Assembly (NCBI GenBank): GCA_019637685.1
Contig: JAHBVF010000015.1
Location: forward strand, 71,875 to 131,891
Direction of reading: 5' to 3'
DNA: 60,017 bases
From: Caldilineaceae bacterium
GTDB taxonomy: Bacteria > Chloroflexota > Anaerolineae > Caldilineales > Caldilineaceae
Shown here: piece after piece, positions 8,618-16,850 of the stretch
Layout of the letters: each line of letters opens with the position of its first letter
How positions within the stretch are numbered: the stretch's first letter is position 1
Made by a program: the position numbers and the translations under genes
Notes under the pieces: generated by a model
Databases searched by the model: none
The model's input: only the letters and a program-made list of their open reading frames with translations
What the model was told of the DNA's origin: nothing

Positions 8618-9037
8618 ATGCCCTTTCTCACCCGTCTTTTCGTCAAAACTGCCCTCGTCTACTTTATCGCCGCCCTACTGGCCGGCCTGCTGATAGCGGC
8701 CCGGCCAGTGTTGGGGCTTCCCTCAATTGTGGCCGGGCTGAGTCCAGTCTACTTTCACCTGCTGATGGTGGGCTGGGTAACACAGCTTATTCTGGGCGTG
8801 GCCCATTGGATGTTCCCCAAATTCAGCCGGGAAGAACCGCGCGGCTATGACTGGCTGTCCTGGACAATCTATGGGCTGCTCAATGCCGGTCTGTTGTTGC
8901 GGGTGGTTGCGGAACCCGCGCGCACGGTTAGCACGGGCGATGTGTGGGGGTGGCTGCTGGCGCTCTCCGCGCTGCTTCAGTGGCTGGCCGGGATGGCGTT
9001 CGTGGCAAATCTGTGGCCCCGGGTCAAGGAGCGCTGA
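8618..9037 (+). CDS. Four-helix membrane protein resembling a part of haem-copper oxidase subunit I
   Basis: 139 residues, four hydrophobic helices. The second helix carries a His followed by a Gly-Trp and a helix end with Pro (FHLLMVGWVTQLILGVAHW, then MFPKF). This is the arrangement of helix II in NorB/cbb3 subunit I, where the His binds low-spin haem b. The rest of the subunit I is absent, so it cannot be a complete oxidase or NO reductase. It is a paralogue of the next gene, which begins 1 base after this stop. Confidence 0.55.
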   Translation: MPFLTRLFVKTALVYFIAALLAGLLIAARPVLGLPSIVAGLSPVYFHLLMVGWVTQLILGVAHWMFPKFSREEPRGYDWLSWTIYGLLNAGLLLRVVAEPARTVSTGDVWGWLLALSALLQWLAGMAFVANLWPRVKER

Positions 9038-9038
9038 G

Positions 9039-9458
9039 ATGCCTCGTCCCAGTATTTGGTTTCTCCGTTCCGCGCTGATTCACCTGGCCCTGGGTTTTAC
9101 CTTTGGCGGCCTGCTGCTCTGGAACAAAGGCATGCCCATCCACCCGCTCCTCTGGCGGCTGCTGCCCGCGCATATGGAATTTCTGTTGCTGGGGTGGACG
9201 GTACAACTGGCGATGGGGGTGGCCTATTGGATTCTGCCCCGCTTTTTCACCAAGCGGGGCGATGTGCGGCCTGTCTGGCTGGCCTTTGCGCTGATCAACG
9301 GGGGCGTCTGGCTGGCCGGGATGGGTGCCACATTGGCTGCGCCCGGCTGGATGATTCTGGCCGGGCGGCTGTGCGAAGCAGCCGCGGCCGTGGCCTTTGC
9401 GATCAATGCCTGGCCCCGGGTCAAACCGTTGGCCCCAGAGGCAAGCCATTCGCGTTGA
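9039..9458 (+). CDS. Second four-helix haem-copper-oxidase-like small membrane protein
   Basis: 139 residues from the ATG at 9039, with AAGGAG about 8 bases upstream. It has the same length, topology and helix II motif as its neighbour (AHMEFLLLGWTVQLAMGVAYW, then ILPRF), and both end in a W-P-R-V-K tail. The pair probably arose by duplication and may form a heterodimer binding haem between them. It is last in the unit. A short hairpin at 9469-9489 separates it from the convergent gene ending at 9530. Confidence 0.55.
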   Translation: MPRPSIWFLRSALIHLALGFTFGGLLLWNKGMPIHPLLWRLLPAHMEFLLLGWTVQLAMGVAYWILPRFFTKRGDVRPVWLAFALINGGVWLAGMGATLAAPGWMILAGRLCEAAAAVAFAINAWPRVKPLAPEASHSR

Positions 9459-9468
9459 ACAAAAGAGA

Positions 9469-9489
9469 GCATCCCGAATTGGGGGATGC
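9469..9489 (-). terminator. Weak hairpin between convergent genes
   Basis: GCATCCC (9469-9475) pairs with GGGATGC (9483-9489). On the minus strand it is followed by a T-rich stretch, so it more likely ends the 9530-10795 transcript. Confidence 0.4.
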
Positions 9490-9529
9490 GAGTCGTTGGA
9501 TTCCAGGAAACGCTGCGGCGTAAATACGC

Positions 9530-10795
9530 CTATGAATTTTGTGGCGCGTTGTGCGTAGTCCGTGAACTGGTCCCTGCCCGACCCCGACGCAAACTCAGCA
9601 GCCAGACCGCGCCAGCCACGCCGACGAGAGCCGGCGTGCTCCAGGCCGCCACCCGCAAAAGAAAGAGGGCCGAAAACGGCACAAACTGAAGCATCCCCAG
9701 CCCCAGCAAGGCCAGCAACATCACTCCCACCCCTCCGATCCAAATCCAGCCCAGCCAGGGGAGCCATTGGCTTTTCCCCAGCCCCAATTGGTCCATTACC
9801 AGCGCCAGCAGCGTGCTGCTCACCCACCCCAGCAGGAGATTGTGCAGAAAGTAGATGCGCAGTTGGGTGTCGCCGCTCCACGCCCAGACGCCGGGCCAGA
9901 GGACGACCAGCGCCGTCAGCCCGTGCACAGTCAACAGTGCCACGCCAAAACGCATCAGCCAGGACAAATACATCCAGCCCTGTAGGAGCGCGGCCACGTG
10001 CCAGAAAATCAACAGGCCGGCCAGACCGTTGGCAACCGCGGCCACCCAAAACAGCGGTGTTGGAACCAGCGCGGGAGCAACGCCCAGAAAAAAAGCAGGG
10101 GCAATTGCCAGGGCCAGGGGCACAACGGGCAATCGTCGAGGAAGCTCCGCTCGCTGTCCCAGCCAGGCCCAGAACAATCCCAACAGCGCCACTGTGAACC
10201 AGCCCACCCCGAACAGATCGAGGAAAAGGTGCAGAAAAGTCTGCTGGAAGAAGGGACTCTGGATGCCGGCAGCGACCATTCCCACCAGCCCCAGCGCGCC
10301 GCCAGAGGAGAGGAGCAGAAGCAGAATCGCCCAATCCCATAGCTGTACGGGCAAGGGACGCTGGCGCAGATAGCTGCTCTCCCGCCGGTAGAGCCAGGCA
10401 AAGTAAAACCAGGTAAATCCGTTAAAAGTGGAAGCGATTGCCCCCAGAGGCAGTGAGACAGAACCGATTTGGGTGAGGCCATAGCCGTTGATCCAAAAAG
10501 CGGGGAAGCTGAGCACGGCCATAAAGGATGTAAGGCGCATCTGCCAATGGACGCCGGGGGGCAGGGCGCGCCCGGTGTAGCCGGAGAGAAAGTGCCACAT
10601 CAACGCCATCAGCGCCAGGGTGGCCCAGCCGAAGTACATCAGATGGCTGTGGGCGTGGCGGATGGCTGTAAAATTGGTGGCCCAGGCGGGCATTCCCCAG
10701 CCCAGGCCAAAACGCAGAAAGGAACCCGTGGACGCGGCCACGACGAGAGCAAAGAGAGCGACAGATAGATAGGGGCGAACGGCACGTGATTGCAT
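9530..10795 (-). CDS. Twelve-helix histidine-rich membrane protein (haem-copper oxidase/NnrS-like)
   Basis: 421 residues from the ATG at 10795. An upstream start at 10894 would lie on the -10 element of site a, so it is rejected. About twelve hydrophobic helices. In-membrane His motifs repeat the H-x(n)-G-W theme: [13 protein letters not shown] near residue 45, [13 protein letters not shown] in the middle, and [10 protein letters not shown] further on. The same theme occurs in the other membrane proteins of the island. It lacks the HH pair and cross-linked His-Tyr of a true oxidase. It may be a haem protein handling or sensing NO. Served by the operator/promoter at 10894-10933. Confidence 0.55.
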   Translation of the reverse strand: MQSRAVRPYLSVALFALVVAASTGSFLRFGLGWGMPAWATNFTAIRHAHSHLMYFGWATLALMALMWHFLSGYTGRALPPGVHWQMRLTSFMAVLSFPAFWINGYGLTQIGSVSLPLGAIASTFNGFTWFYFAWLYRRESSYLRQRPLPVQLWDWAILLLLLSSGGALGLVGMVAAGIQSPFFQQTFLHLFLDLFGVGWFTVALLGLFWAWLGQRAELPRRLPVVPLALAIAPAFFLGVAPALVPTPLFWVAAVANGLAGLLIFWHVAALLQGWMYLSWLMRFGVALLTVHGLTALVVLWPGVWAWSGDTQLRIYFLHNLLLGWVSSTLLALVMDQLGLGKSQWLPWLGWIWIGGVGVMLLALLGLGMLQFVPFSALFLLRVAAWSTPALVGVAGAVWLLSLRRGRAGTSSRTTHNAPQNS

Positions 10796-10825
10796 TTGAA
10801 AACCGATCCCGTTGGCGGATGAGAG

Positions 10826-10940
10826 GGGCAGTGGGCCTATTGACGAACAACCCACTGCCCGATTGAGACTTACTTGTCCCGGAACATCGACCAATAATAC
10901 GCCCGCACCGGTCGGTGTTCCGGGACTTTTGTCTCAATCG
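10826..10940 (-). promoter_or_regulatory. Site a: CRP-like operator and -10 box inside a large palindrome
   Basis: On the minus strand the operator core GACAAAAGTC covers 10924-10933 and the -10 hexamer TATTAT 10894-10899, centre distance 32 bp. Both lie in an 81-bp imperfect palindrome (10860-10940) whose arms pair in three blocks (10860-10869 with 10931-10940, 10876-10885 with 10917-10926, 10888-10892 with 10910-10914). A further 10-bp hairpin (10826-10835 with 10851-10860) lies in the predicted 5' UTR. The palindrome may also terminate the upstream gene. Confidence 0.7.
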
Positions 10941-10947
10941 TCTGTCA

Positions 10948-12159
10948 TCAACCCGCGCTTGTCGACGCGGCGGCTTCCATCCGCTGCAGCACCGAACGGC
11001 TTGTCCGCAGCATTTCCCAGGCAACGGGGATAAACGCCAGGACAAAGAAGGCATAGCCCAGCCCGTGCAGAGTTGCCTGCTGCTCGGTGAGGAAGATGCT
11101 GGCCCAGATCAGCCCGCTGCCCACATTGACCGCGAGCAGACTGAGCCAGTTGCCGCCCAATCGGGGTGACTCTTCCCCGGCCAGAAAGCGGCGCACGAAG
11201 TAGGGCAGCAGGGCAAAGGCGAACTGAAGCACCCAGCCGTAGATGAGGGCCTGGGGCGCGGTGGCCTCGATCCCAGCGCCGGGGAAGCCCGGCACGCCCA
11301 GAATAATCAGCGGAGCGACCAGCACCGGGGCCAATATCCACGTGTAGGAGAGAAGCAAATGCCACGCGCCCGCCGTGCCCAACAGCCCGGCACGATAGAC
11401 GCTGCTGGCGGTCAACCCCAGCAGCCAGCCGGTGGCGCTCAGGTGCAGCACCAGCCCTGGCACTACAAACCAGAGGGAGCCGCCCAGCCACGGGCCGATC
11501 ACCAGAGCCAGCGCGCCCAGATTCATCATCCAGAAAATCGCGTTGATCGCCCGGCTGGACGCCAATGCCTGCCGGGTCCAACGGGGCACGATATCCACCA
11601 GCAGCCCGGCAAAGACCAGGGACATAAAGCCCCAGTTGTTGGCGTGGATGTGGACTTCCACGGGAATTTGGATGCGCAGCGGGCCGCTCCAGCCCAGCCA
11701 TAGCCCTGTGCCCACAGTAATCCCCAGCAGCAGATAGGCCAGTCCGGTCACATAAAAACGGATGCTGACCCGGGCCGGATTGGACGAACCACCCCGCATC
11801 TGCCAGAGTTGCCCGGAAAGCAGCGTAGCAGCCACGAAGATCAGCGTGCCGCCGGTGAAGATCAGCGCGCCGTTGACAATCGGAATGCCAGCCAGCAAAA
11901 TCAGCAGCCCCGCGTTGAGGGTCAGCCAGATATCCCAGCGGGTCTTGGGTCGGGGGAGTCCTTGCCGGGCCGCGGCCAGCCAGGGCAGCACGCCAAAAAA
12001 GGCTTGGGTTGCCATGCCCAGGGTGATGAAATGGACCCGGAGCCAACGCAGACCGTTGAACCAGCCCAGCAGATTCAGACTGGTGAGAGATGCGTCGGCC
12101 GCGGCCAGAATCGCCACCAGCAAATAGAGTACAGTCATCAACAAATAGGGATTCAACAT
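10948..12159 (-). CDS. Haem-copper oxidase subunit I-like membrane protein
   Basis: 403 residues, about twelve hydrophobic helices. Helix II carries R-V-H-F-I-T-L-G, the position of a haem b ligand in subunit I proteins. A later helix carries VHIHANNWGFMSLVFAGL, and single His residues occur in two more helices. The HH pair and the full set of six ligands of cbb3 oxidase or NorB are not all evident, so catalytic oxygen or NO reduction is not proven. Third gene of the unit driven by site b (cupin, four-helix protein, this gene). AAGGAC precedes the ATG. Confidence 0.6.
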   Translation of the reverse strand: MLNPYLLMTVLYLLVAILAAADASLTSLNLLGWFNGLRWLRVHFITLGMATQAFFGVLPWLAAARQGLPRPKTRWDIWLTLNAGLLILLAGIPIVNGALIFTGGTLIFVAATLLSGQLWQMRGGSSNPARVSIRFYVTGLAYLLLGITVGTGLWLGWSGPLRIQIPVEVHIHANNWGFMSLVFAGLLVDIVPRWTRQALASSRAINAIFWMMNLGALALVIGPWLGGSLWFVVPGLVLHLSATGWLLGLTASSVYRAGLLGTAGAWHLLLSYTWILAPVLVAPLIILGVPGFPGAGIEATAPQALIYGWVLQFAFALLPYFVRRFLAGEESPRLGGNWLSLLAVNVGSGLIWASIFLTEQQATLHGLGYAFFVLAFIPVAWEMLRTSRSVLQRMEAAASTSAG

Positions 12160-12234
12160 TGTTTTGTCCTTATTCTTTCATTTCAGAATCGATACAGAAA
12201 ACAGACATAGAGGAACCTTGCCAAACACGGCCGG

Positions 12235-12678
12235 TCAGGATGTGCGCCGGTAGCCACGGGTCAAGACGGCCACAATAATTACGCCAGCAACGACGTGCAG
12301 CGAAGCGGCTACGGTGCTGGCCAGAAAGGTTCTGTGTTCCACGGGCAGCAGGTAGTCGGGAATAAAACTGACGAGCAGCGCGATGACAGCAATGCGTAAA
12401 AACTGAGCGTCGGCTTGACGGCTGCGTTGGGCCAGCCAGGCAAAGAGCGCGGTTGCCCCAATCCCGGGCACAATCACAAAGACCGCGCTGCGTGCGTAGC
12501 TTTCCAGCGGTTTGAAAAGGACAATATCTGGCCAAAGCCGAACCGCGAGCAGTTGAGCCGCCAATACGGCCACAACAGCGAGCACAGTGGCCACCAGCCC
12601 CATTTTCACCCACTCGCCAACGGTGGGTGACTGCGGAGTAACAGAAGAAGATGCAGAGGGAGATACAGAAGTGCGCAT
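12235..12678 (-). CDS. Four-helix membrane protein, DUF6069-like
   Basis: 147 residues from the ATG at 12678, preceded by GGAAAAGGA. A Ser/Pro-rich N-terminal tail (about 25 residues) is followed by four hydrophobic helices and ends with RGYRRTS. The pattern resembles the DUF6069 family of small membrane proteins, from memory only. It lies 46 bases after the cupin and 75 bases before the oxidase-like gene, in one operon. Function unknown. Confidence 0.6.
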   Translation of the reverse strand: MRTSVSPSASSSVTPQSPTVGEWVKMGLVATVLAVVAVLAAQLLAVRLWPDIVLFKPLESYARSAVFVIVPGIGATALFAWLAQRSRQADAQFLRIAVIALLVSFIPDYLLPVEHRTFLASTVAASLHVVAGVIIVAVLTRGYRRTS

Positions 12679-12724
12679 AGAACGTTTTTCCTTTTCCAAG
12701 CGGATAGGTTCAGGTGGGATGGAT

Positions 12725-13051
12725 TCAGGCTGATTTGACGGCCAGGAAGGAAAGATGGCTTTCCGCCACAAGCCCCCGGGTCGCGCCAGGCGGGGTGATG
12801 ACTGTGGAACCGGGCTTGACCGCAAAGCTCTCGCCGTTGACAGTCATGGTGCCCGCGCCTTCCAGAAAGTGATAGACGGCCTGATTCTCCGGATGGGGCG
12901 GCAGACGCTGGCCCTGTTCCAGACCGGCCAGAATCAACTTAATGTCCGGGCCATCGATCAGAAATTGGGGTTGGGGGCCTTCGGGCGAATGGGCCACGGC
13001 GCTGCGCCAATCGGCCAAAAAGACGAGTGGGGTTTCGGTTACGGCGTTCAT
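12725..13051 (-). CDS. Small cupin-domain protein
   Basis: 108 residues with a single cupin barrel: motif 1 G-Q-R-L-P-P-H-P-E followed by HFLEGAGTMTV, motif 2 PPGATRGL, where the usual His is Arg. The metal site is thus incomplete. AAGGAG is 7 bases before the ATG. First gene of the unit behind site b. Together with the cupin at 7169 it suggests that a small cupin is a standard part of this regulon. Confidence 0.75.
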   Translation of the reverse strand: MNAVTETPLVFLADWRSAVAHSPEGPQPQFLIDGPDIKLILAGLEQGQRLPPHPENQAVYHFLEGAGTMTVNGESFAVKPGSTVITPPGATRGLVAESHLSFLAVKSA

Positions 13052-13096
13052 TGCATTTCTCCTTGGGGTGTCGGTGGATAAGGGAACTACACCACA

Positions 13097-13136
13097 AGGA
13101 TAGCAAAGGCGAGGCGGGCTGTCGTCGACTTTTGTC
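13097..13136 (-). promoter_or_regulatory. Site b: CRP-like operator and -10 box, cupin operon
   Basis: Minus strand: operator core GACAAAAGTC (13127-13136) and -10 hexamer TATCCT (13097-13102) with an upstream TGC that resembles an extended -10. Centre distance 32 bp. The predicted start is near 13090, about 40 bases before the cupin ATG. Confidence 0.75.
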
Positions 13137-13151
13137 GGGTTTGGCGAGGGG

Positions 13152-13847
13152 CTAAAGCGCGAGTTGTGCCCGTTGGCCCAGGGCGGCGGGGTTCAAAATC
13201 TGGATACGCTGGCGATCCACGGCAATCAGGCCCGCGTCGGAAAGTGTACGCAGGGCGCGGCTCAGGACATCGGGCACAGTGCCCAGGCGGGCGGCCAGCT
13301 CGGATTGGGTGTTCCAGCGGCGGCGCACCACTTCGTCGTCCTGCGCCTGATCCAGCAAAAAGCGGGCCAGCCGCACTTCTACGCTGTGCAGGGAGAGATC
13401 GGCCACCAGTTGGACCAGACCAGTCACCCGGTCGGCCATATTTTCCAGCACGCGCAGGGCGACGTCTGGGTGGGCCAGCAGCAGACGGCGCAGGGCAGCC
13501 CGCTCGATCAGCCAGAGGGTGGCATCCTCCAGGGCAATGGCTGTGGCCGGGTTGGGGCGGTCGGCCAGCACGCCCACTTCGTTGAATGTCTCACCGGGTC
13601 CCAGAAACCGCAGCACCTGCTCCCGGCCCTCCGGCGAACTTTTGACGACTTTCAGCCAGCCCGAACAGAGATAATAGAGGCCAGCGGCCTGCTCGCCTTC
13701 CCAGAAGACAGGTGCGCCAGGCCGATAGACACGCCAGAGCGCGGCCGCGGCCACTTCTTCCAGGATTGTCGGCTCCAGGCCGTGCAGAAAGGAGATGGTC
13801 CCAAGTGTATGGATCAGTTCGCTATGGGGTGGTCGAATCGGGTCCAT
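13152..13847 (-). CDS. Second Crp/Fnr-family regulator
   Basis: 231 residues from the ATG at 13847. A start at 13889 would fall inside a transcription terminator and is rejected. Sensor beta-roll about 20-130, dimer helix, and C-terminal winged HTH. It is a paralogue of the regulator at 6065 (shared GETFNEV and DRPNPATA-type sensor motifs), but its recognition helix reads P-D-V-L-S-R instead of R-E-M-V-G-R, so its DNA preference should differ. No N-terminal Cys cluster. It sits between the cytochrome terminator and site b. It could sense NO or oxygen through haem, as DNR does (family knowledge, not shown). Confidence 0.85.
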   Translation of the reverse strand: MDPIRPPHSELIHTLGTISFLHGLEPTILEEVAAAALWRVYRPGAPVFWEGEQAAGLYYLCSGWLKVVKSSPEGREQVLRFLGPGETFNEVGVLADRPNPATAIALEDATLWLIERAALRRLLLAHPDVALRVLENMADRVTGLVQLVADLSLHSVEVRLARFLLDQAQDDEVVRRRWNTQSELAARLGTVPDVLSRALRTLSDAGLIAVDRQRIQILNPAALGQRAQLAL

Positions 13848-13872
13848 TCGTGGGTATACCTCTGGCGCAATG

Positions 13873-13915
13873 AAAAAAAATCGATGCACGGCCCGGAGCG
13901 AGGCCGTGCATCGAT
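13873..13915 (-). terminator. Intrinsic terminator after the nos accessory operon
   Basis: 14-base arms (13880-13893 and 13902-13915) with an 8-base loop, followed on the minus strand by eight T (13873-13880). A textbook intrinsic terminator for the transcript that ends with the cytochrome c gene. Confidence 0.85.
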
Positions 13916-13960
13916 TTCAAAAGAAAAGCTAGCGCAGCGTCAACAAAGCTTTTTGGGCGT

Positions 13961-13993
13961 AGAAGTTCGGCTTTTCAGAAAAGTCGAACTTCT
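13961..13993. repeat. AGAAGTTCG...CGAACTTCT palindrome, copy 1
   Basis: Near-perfect palindrome of 33 bases in the intergenic region between the cytochrome c and Crp/Fnr genes. Close relatives occur at 23442-23474 and 50924-50956. Confidence 0.7.
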
Positions 13994-14034
13994 GTGTCGA
14001 ATAACTTTGTTTCCAGTGTACTAGAACCGCGGTT

Positions 14035-14457
14035 CTATTCCAATGTTCGGATATAGACCACCACATCGTGCAACTGCTGCTCTGTAATGGCTGGATTGCC
14101 GCCCTTGGCGGGCATGCCCACGCCGGTGGTGTTGAGAGGATCGTCCGGGGTGCGGCCAGCCATAATGAAGGCGACCAGTTCGTCGTCCGTTTTGCCCTTG
14201 ATAAAGTCGCTGTCGCTGGCATGCAGGCTCTTGCCCAGCCCGGCTACGCCTTTGGCATCCGGGCCGTGGCAGGCGACACACGTGCCCATATAGACAGCTT
14301 CGCCAGCCGCGGCATCGCCGACGACCGCGGGCGCAGCTGCTTCGGTGGGTTTGGCAGGTGCCGGGGTGGCGGTGGGTTCAGGATCATTGCGACCACAGCC
14401 GGCCAAGGCCAGAAGAAGAATGAACAAAACAGTCAGCAGTGTCTTTCGGTTGAACAT
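14035..14457 (-). CDS. Lipoprotein c-type cytochrome
   Basis: 140 residues. Signal peptide ending in the lipobox LALAGC, then a Thr/Pro/Ala-rich linker (about 22-45) and one class I cytochrome c domain. Haem motif C-V-A-C-H near residue 60; the axial Met is probably in GVGMPAKGG. Anchored outside the cytoplasmic membrane, it is the obvious electron donor to NosZ, as mono-haem cytochromes are in other clade II nos clusters. Last gene of the operon NosB-like/nosDF/nosY/nosL/cyt c. A terminator follows at 13873-13915. Confidence 0.9.
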   Translation of the reverse strand: MFNRKTLLTVLFILLLALAGCGRNDPEPTATPAPAKPTEAAAPAVVGDAAAGEAVYMGTCVACHGPDAKGVAGLGKSLHASDSDFIKGKTDDELVAFIMAGRTPDDPLNTTGVGMPAKGGNPAITEQQLHDVVVYIRTLE

Positions 14458-14581
14458 CGGTAAACCTTTCAGTCAAAGAGATGTGATGTGATATGAAGTA
14501 TGTTGTGTTGTGAGTCGATAAACCGTCTCGTATTGTCTGTTTCGTGGCAAAATCGCTTTATCTGAACAATACGGAATACAC

Positions 14582-15094
14582 TTACTTTTGTTCTGGGGTC
14601 TCCCCCATTTTCATACCGCCGATCTGCTCCCGTGCCTGGGCAAAGGAGAGAACCTCGCCGCCCCATTCCTGGGCCAGGGCCTGGGCTTCCAATTCCTGGG
14701 CGCTGGCAGCGATCCCAAACCCCATGGGCGTATGCAGGGAATCCGCTTTGATGAACCAGGCCGAGGTCGCGTCCAGCCATTCCTTGCTATTATAGTCATG
14801 GACAAACCAACTGGCAATTTTCGATTGGCCGTTGTCCTCGGCGGCAAAAGCAAACATCTCGCCCGCGTCGTCAAAGAGCAACTGTTCGTAATCATTGGCG
14901 GCTTTTTCCACCACCAGCGCGGCCGCGAAACGCTCATCGCTGATAATCATCCCGCACTGATCACACACATCCTCGCCGTACAGTATCTCCGGCGGCACAT
15001 TTGGGTCGATCTCTGCGCCACCGCAGGCAGCGAGGAGAAAAAAAAGGAGGGTGAAAAGAATTGTTCTGTGTTGCATAATTGTTCTGTGTTGCAT
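14582..15094 (-). CDS. nosL: NosL, copper chaperone lipoprotein of N2O reductase
   Basis: 170 residues from the ATG at 15094, which has GGAG 8 bases upstream. A lipobox (LLAACGG) follows a short signal. The NosL Cu(I)-binding motif C-D-Q-C-G-M is present, followed by ISDERFAAALV, and W-F-V-H-D and PMGFG are typical NosL positions. NosL delivers Cu(I) to NosZ outside the membrane. The first 18 bases are exactly duplicated (15059-15094), so the protein begins MQHRTIMQHRTI with two possible starts. It follows nosY after a hairpin of about 70 bases. Confidence 0.93.
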   Translation of the reverse strand: MQHRTIMQHRTILFTLLFFLLAACGGAEIDPNVPPEILYGEDVCDQCGMIISDERFAAALVVEKAANDYEQLLFDDAGEMFAFAAEDNGQSKIASWFVHDYNSKEWLDATSAWFIKADSLHTPMGFGIAASAQELEAQALAQEWGGEVLSFAQAREQIGGMKMGETPEQK

Positions 15095-15111
15095 GGATGT
15101 ATCTCCGTGAT

Positions 15112-15162
15112 GCGTAGTGCGTGGTACGTCAACCAGTATCACCACCAGTTCACGCACTACGC
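15112..15162. repeat. Intergenic hairpin between nosY and nosL
   Basis: 12-base arms GCGTAGTGCGTG (15112-15123) and its complement (15151-15162) with a 27-base loop. There is no T-run, so it is more likely a processing or stability element, or a dispersed repeat, than a terminator. Confidence 0.55.
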
Positions 15163-15177
15163 ACTACGAATACTTCT

Positions 15178-16008
15178 TTAGAAATCCCCCTCCAACCGGA
15201 AGCGCACATACGCCCCCACCATGGGCAGCCCCACCCAGACAGCCAACACACCGATGAGGAGACCATTGAGCGCGTCCCCGTAGGTGCGGGTGGCGTAGAT
15301 GCCCGCGGGGCCTAGGATTTCCAAGCTGGCACGCAGGCTGTTGACGGTGGCGATTTTGAAGACCTGCAGCGGGTTGAGCAGCGTCAGGTTGAAAAGTGTG
15401 CCGATGTGCAATTTCATGGCAATCGCCGTGCCCATCAGCCCCAGATCTCCCACAAAGACCAGCAGCAGCCAGGCAAAGAGGGCCAGCCCCACGGCCAGGG
15501 AACCGCTGCGGCTCCAGGCAGAGATGAAGATGCCCAGGCTGAGGGTGGCCAGGGCCAGCATCAGGGAGAGGACGACCAGCGCGCCGTAGCGCCCGGCCTC
15601 TACCGCGCCCCCCTGCCAGGCGATGACCGCAGCAGAGAGACCGAAGCCCAGCAGGAGCGCGGCCAGCAGCGCGCCGCCTAATCCCACCAGTTTGCCCAAC
15701 AGCACCTCCACCCGGCTCACGGGCTGGGCCAGGAGATAGGCCAGTGTGCCCTGCTCCCGTTCACCGGCCAGGCTCTGCGCGCCGATGGTCAAACCCATCA
15801 GCGGCACAATCAGCAGAACCAGATTGATAAGGCTGGCAGCGGTGCGCCCGAAACCGGCAAAGCCAAACATCCCCGCGCCGCTGAGAGAGAGGCTGCTCAG
15901 GGCCGCGGCCAGGACAGTAAAGGCCAGGGCGTACAGGGCGAACCAGCGATTGCGCAGGGATGCGCGCAGTTCATAGCTGGCCAGGGTGGTGATCGTTTTC
16001 AGATTCAT
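15178..16008 (-). CDS. nosY: NosY, ABC-2 type permease for N2O reductase maturation
   Basis: 276 residues with six hydrophobic helices and the ABC-2 membrane motif (SLAGEREQGTLAYLLAQPVS) near residues 83-102, the loop that contacts the NosF ATPase. Starts with ATG overlapping the NosF stop by 4 bases. NosDFY together supply sulfur or assist copper-site (CuZ) assembly in NosZ. Length and topology match typical NosY. Confidence 0.92.
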   Translation of the reverse strand: MNLKTITTLASYELRASLRNRWFALYALAFTVLAAALSSLSLSGAGMFGFAGFGRTAASLINLVLLIVPLMGLTIGAQSLAGEREQGTLAYLLAQPVSRVEVLLGKLVGLGGALLAALLLGFGLSAAVIAWQGGAVEAGRYGALVVLSLMLALATLSLGIFISAWSRSGSLAVGLALFAWLLLVFVGDLGLMGTAIAMKLHIGTLFNLTLLNPLQVFKIATVNSLRASLEILGPAGIYATRTYGDALNGLLIGVLAVWVGLPMVGAYVRFRLEGDF

Positions 16009-16850
16009 CGGGTTGGTTCCTCCAGGCTGAACGCGACTGCAGACGACAGACCGCGGCCCACGGGTGGTTTCCCAGACGGACGGGTGAGGGCAGGAACGGT
16101 ATCAGCGCTGACAGGCTCGATAGACGACAGGGGATGCACTGTCTGCGGCCCGCGGTCCGCGGCCTGCCGTCTCCCCAAAACCTCCGCGGGCGCGCCGTCG
16201 GCCACCAACCGCCCGTCCCGCAGGATCAACACCCGTTCGGCCAGTCGAGTCACTTCGTCCGCGTGGTGGCTGGTGAAGAGCAGCGTCTTGCCCGCGTTGC
16301 GCAGCCCCACCAGCAGGTCGATAAAATCGTCCCGGGTGGCTGCGTCCAGGTTGCTGGTCGGCTCGTCCAACAGCAGCACAGGCGGGTCGGCCAAGAGGGC
16401 CAGCGCCAACGCCAGCCGCTGTTTCATGCCGCCGGAGAGCGCGCCCACAGCCTTCCTTTCCTGACCGGTCAACCCCACCTGGGCCAGCACAACAGGAATG
16501 CGGTCGTCGCCCACATTTTTCAGCCGGGCATAGAAGCGGCAGCTTTCAGCCACGCTCAGATCGTTGTGAAAGGCGAGTTCCTGGGGCACATAGCCAAGAA
16601 AACGGCGGGCCGTGCGTCCATTCCGGCGCAGGTCGAAGCCGTTCAGGTGCAGTTCGCCTTCGCTGGCCAGCAGACCGAGCAGACATTTGAGAACGGTTGT
16701 CTTGCCCGCGCCGTTGACACCCCACAGGGCAATAGACGTGCCCACGGGCAGCTCGAAGCTGAGATCGTCCACGGCGGTGATGGTTTCATCGCTCCACCAG
16801 GCCCGGCCAGGACGGGGGTAGCGTTTGGTCAGGTTGCGTATAGAGAGCAT
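16005..16850 (-). CDS. nosF: NosF, possible independent product from internal start
   Basis: 281 codons in the frame of the fusion, beginning at the ATG at 16850. AAGGATTCTTCT stands directly before it, so ribosomes could start here. The product would be a complete NosF ATPase (Walker A, signature LSGGMKQR, Walker B and H-loop TSHHADE). A Pro-rich tail of about 50 residues after the ATPase core is unusual. Listed apart from the fusion because the two alternatives differ in biology. Confidence 0.55.
   Translation of the reverse strand: MLSIRNLTKRYPRPGRAWWSDETITAVDDLSFELPVGTSIALWGVNGAGKTTVLKCLLGLLASEGELHLNGFDLRRNGRTARRFLGYVPQELAFHNDLSVAESCRFYARLKNVGDDRIPVVLAQVGLTGQERKAVGALSGGMKQRLALALALLADPPVLLLDEPTSNLDAATRDDFIDLLVGLRNAGKTLLFTSHHADEVTRLAERVLILRDGRLVADGAPAEVLGRRQAADRGPQTVHPLSSIEPVSADTVPALTRPSGKPPVGRGLSSAVAFSLEEPTR

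Noticed and set aside
13848..13889. Upstream ATG for the second Crp/Fnr gene
   Set aside because: The start lies within the T-run side of an intrinsic terminator; the ATG at 13847 gives a normal family length.
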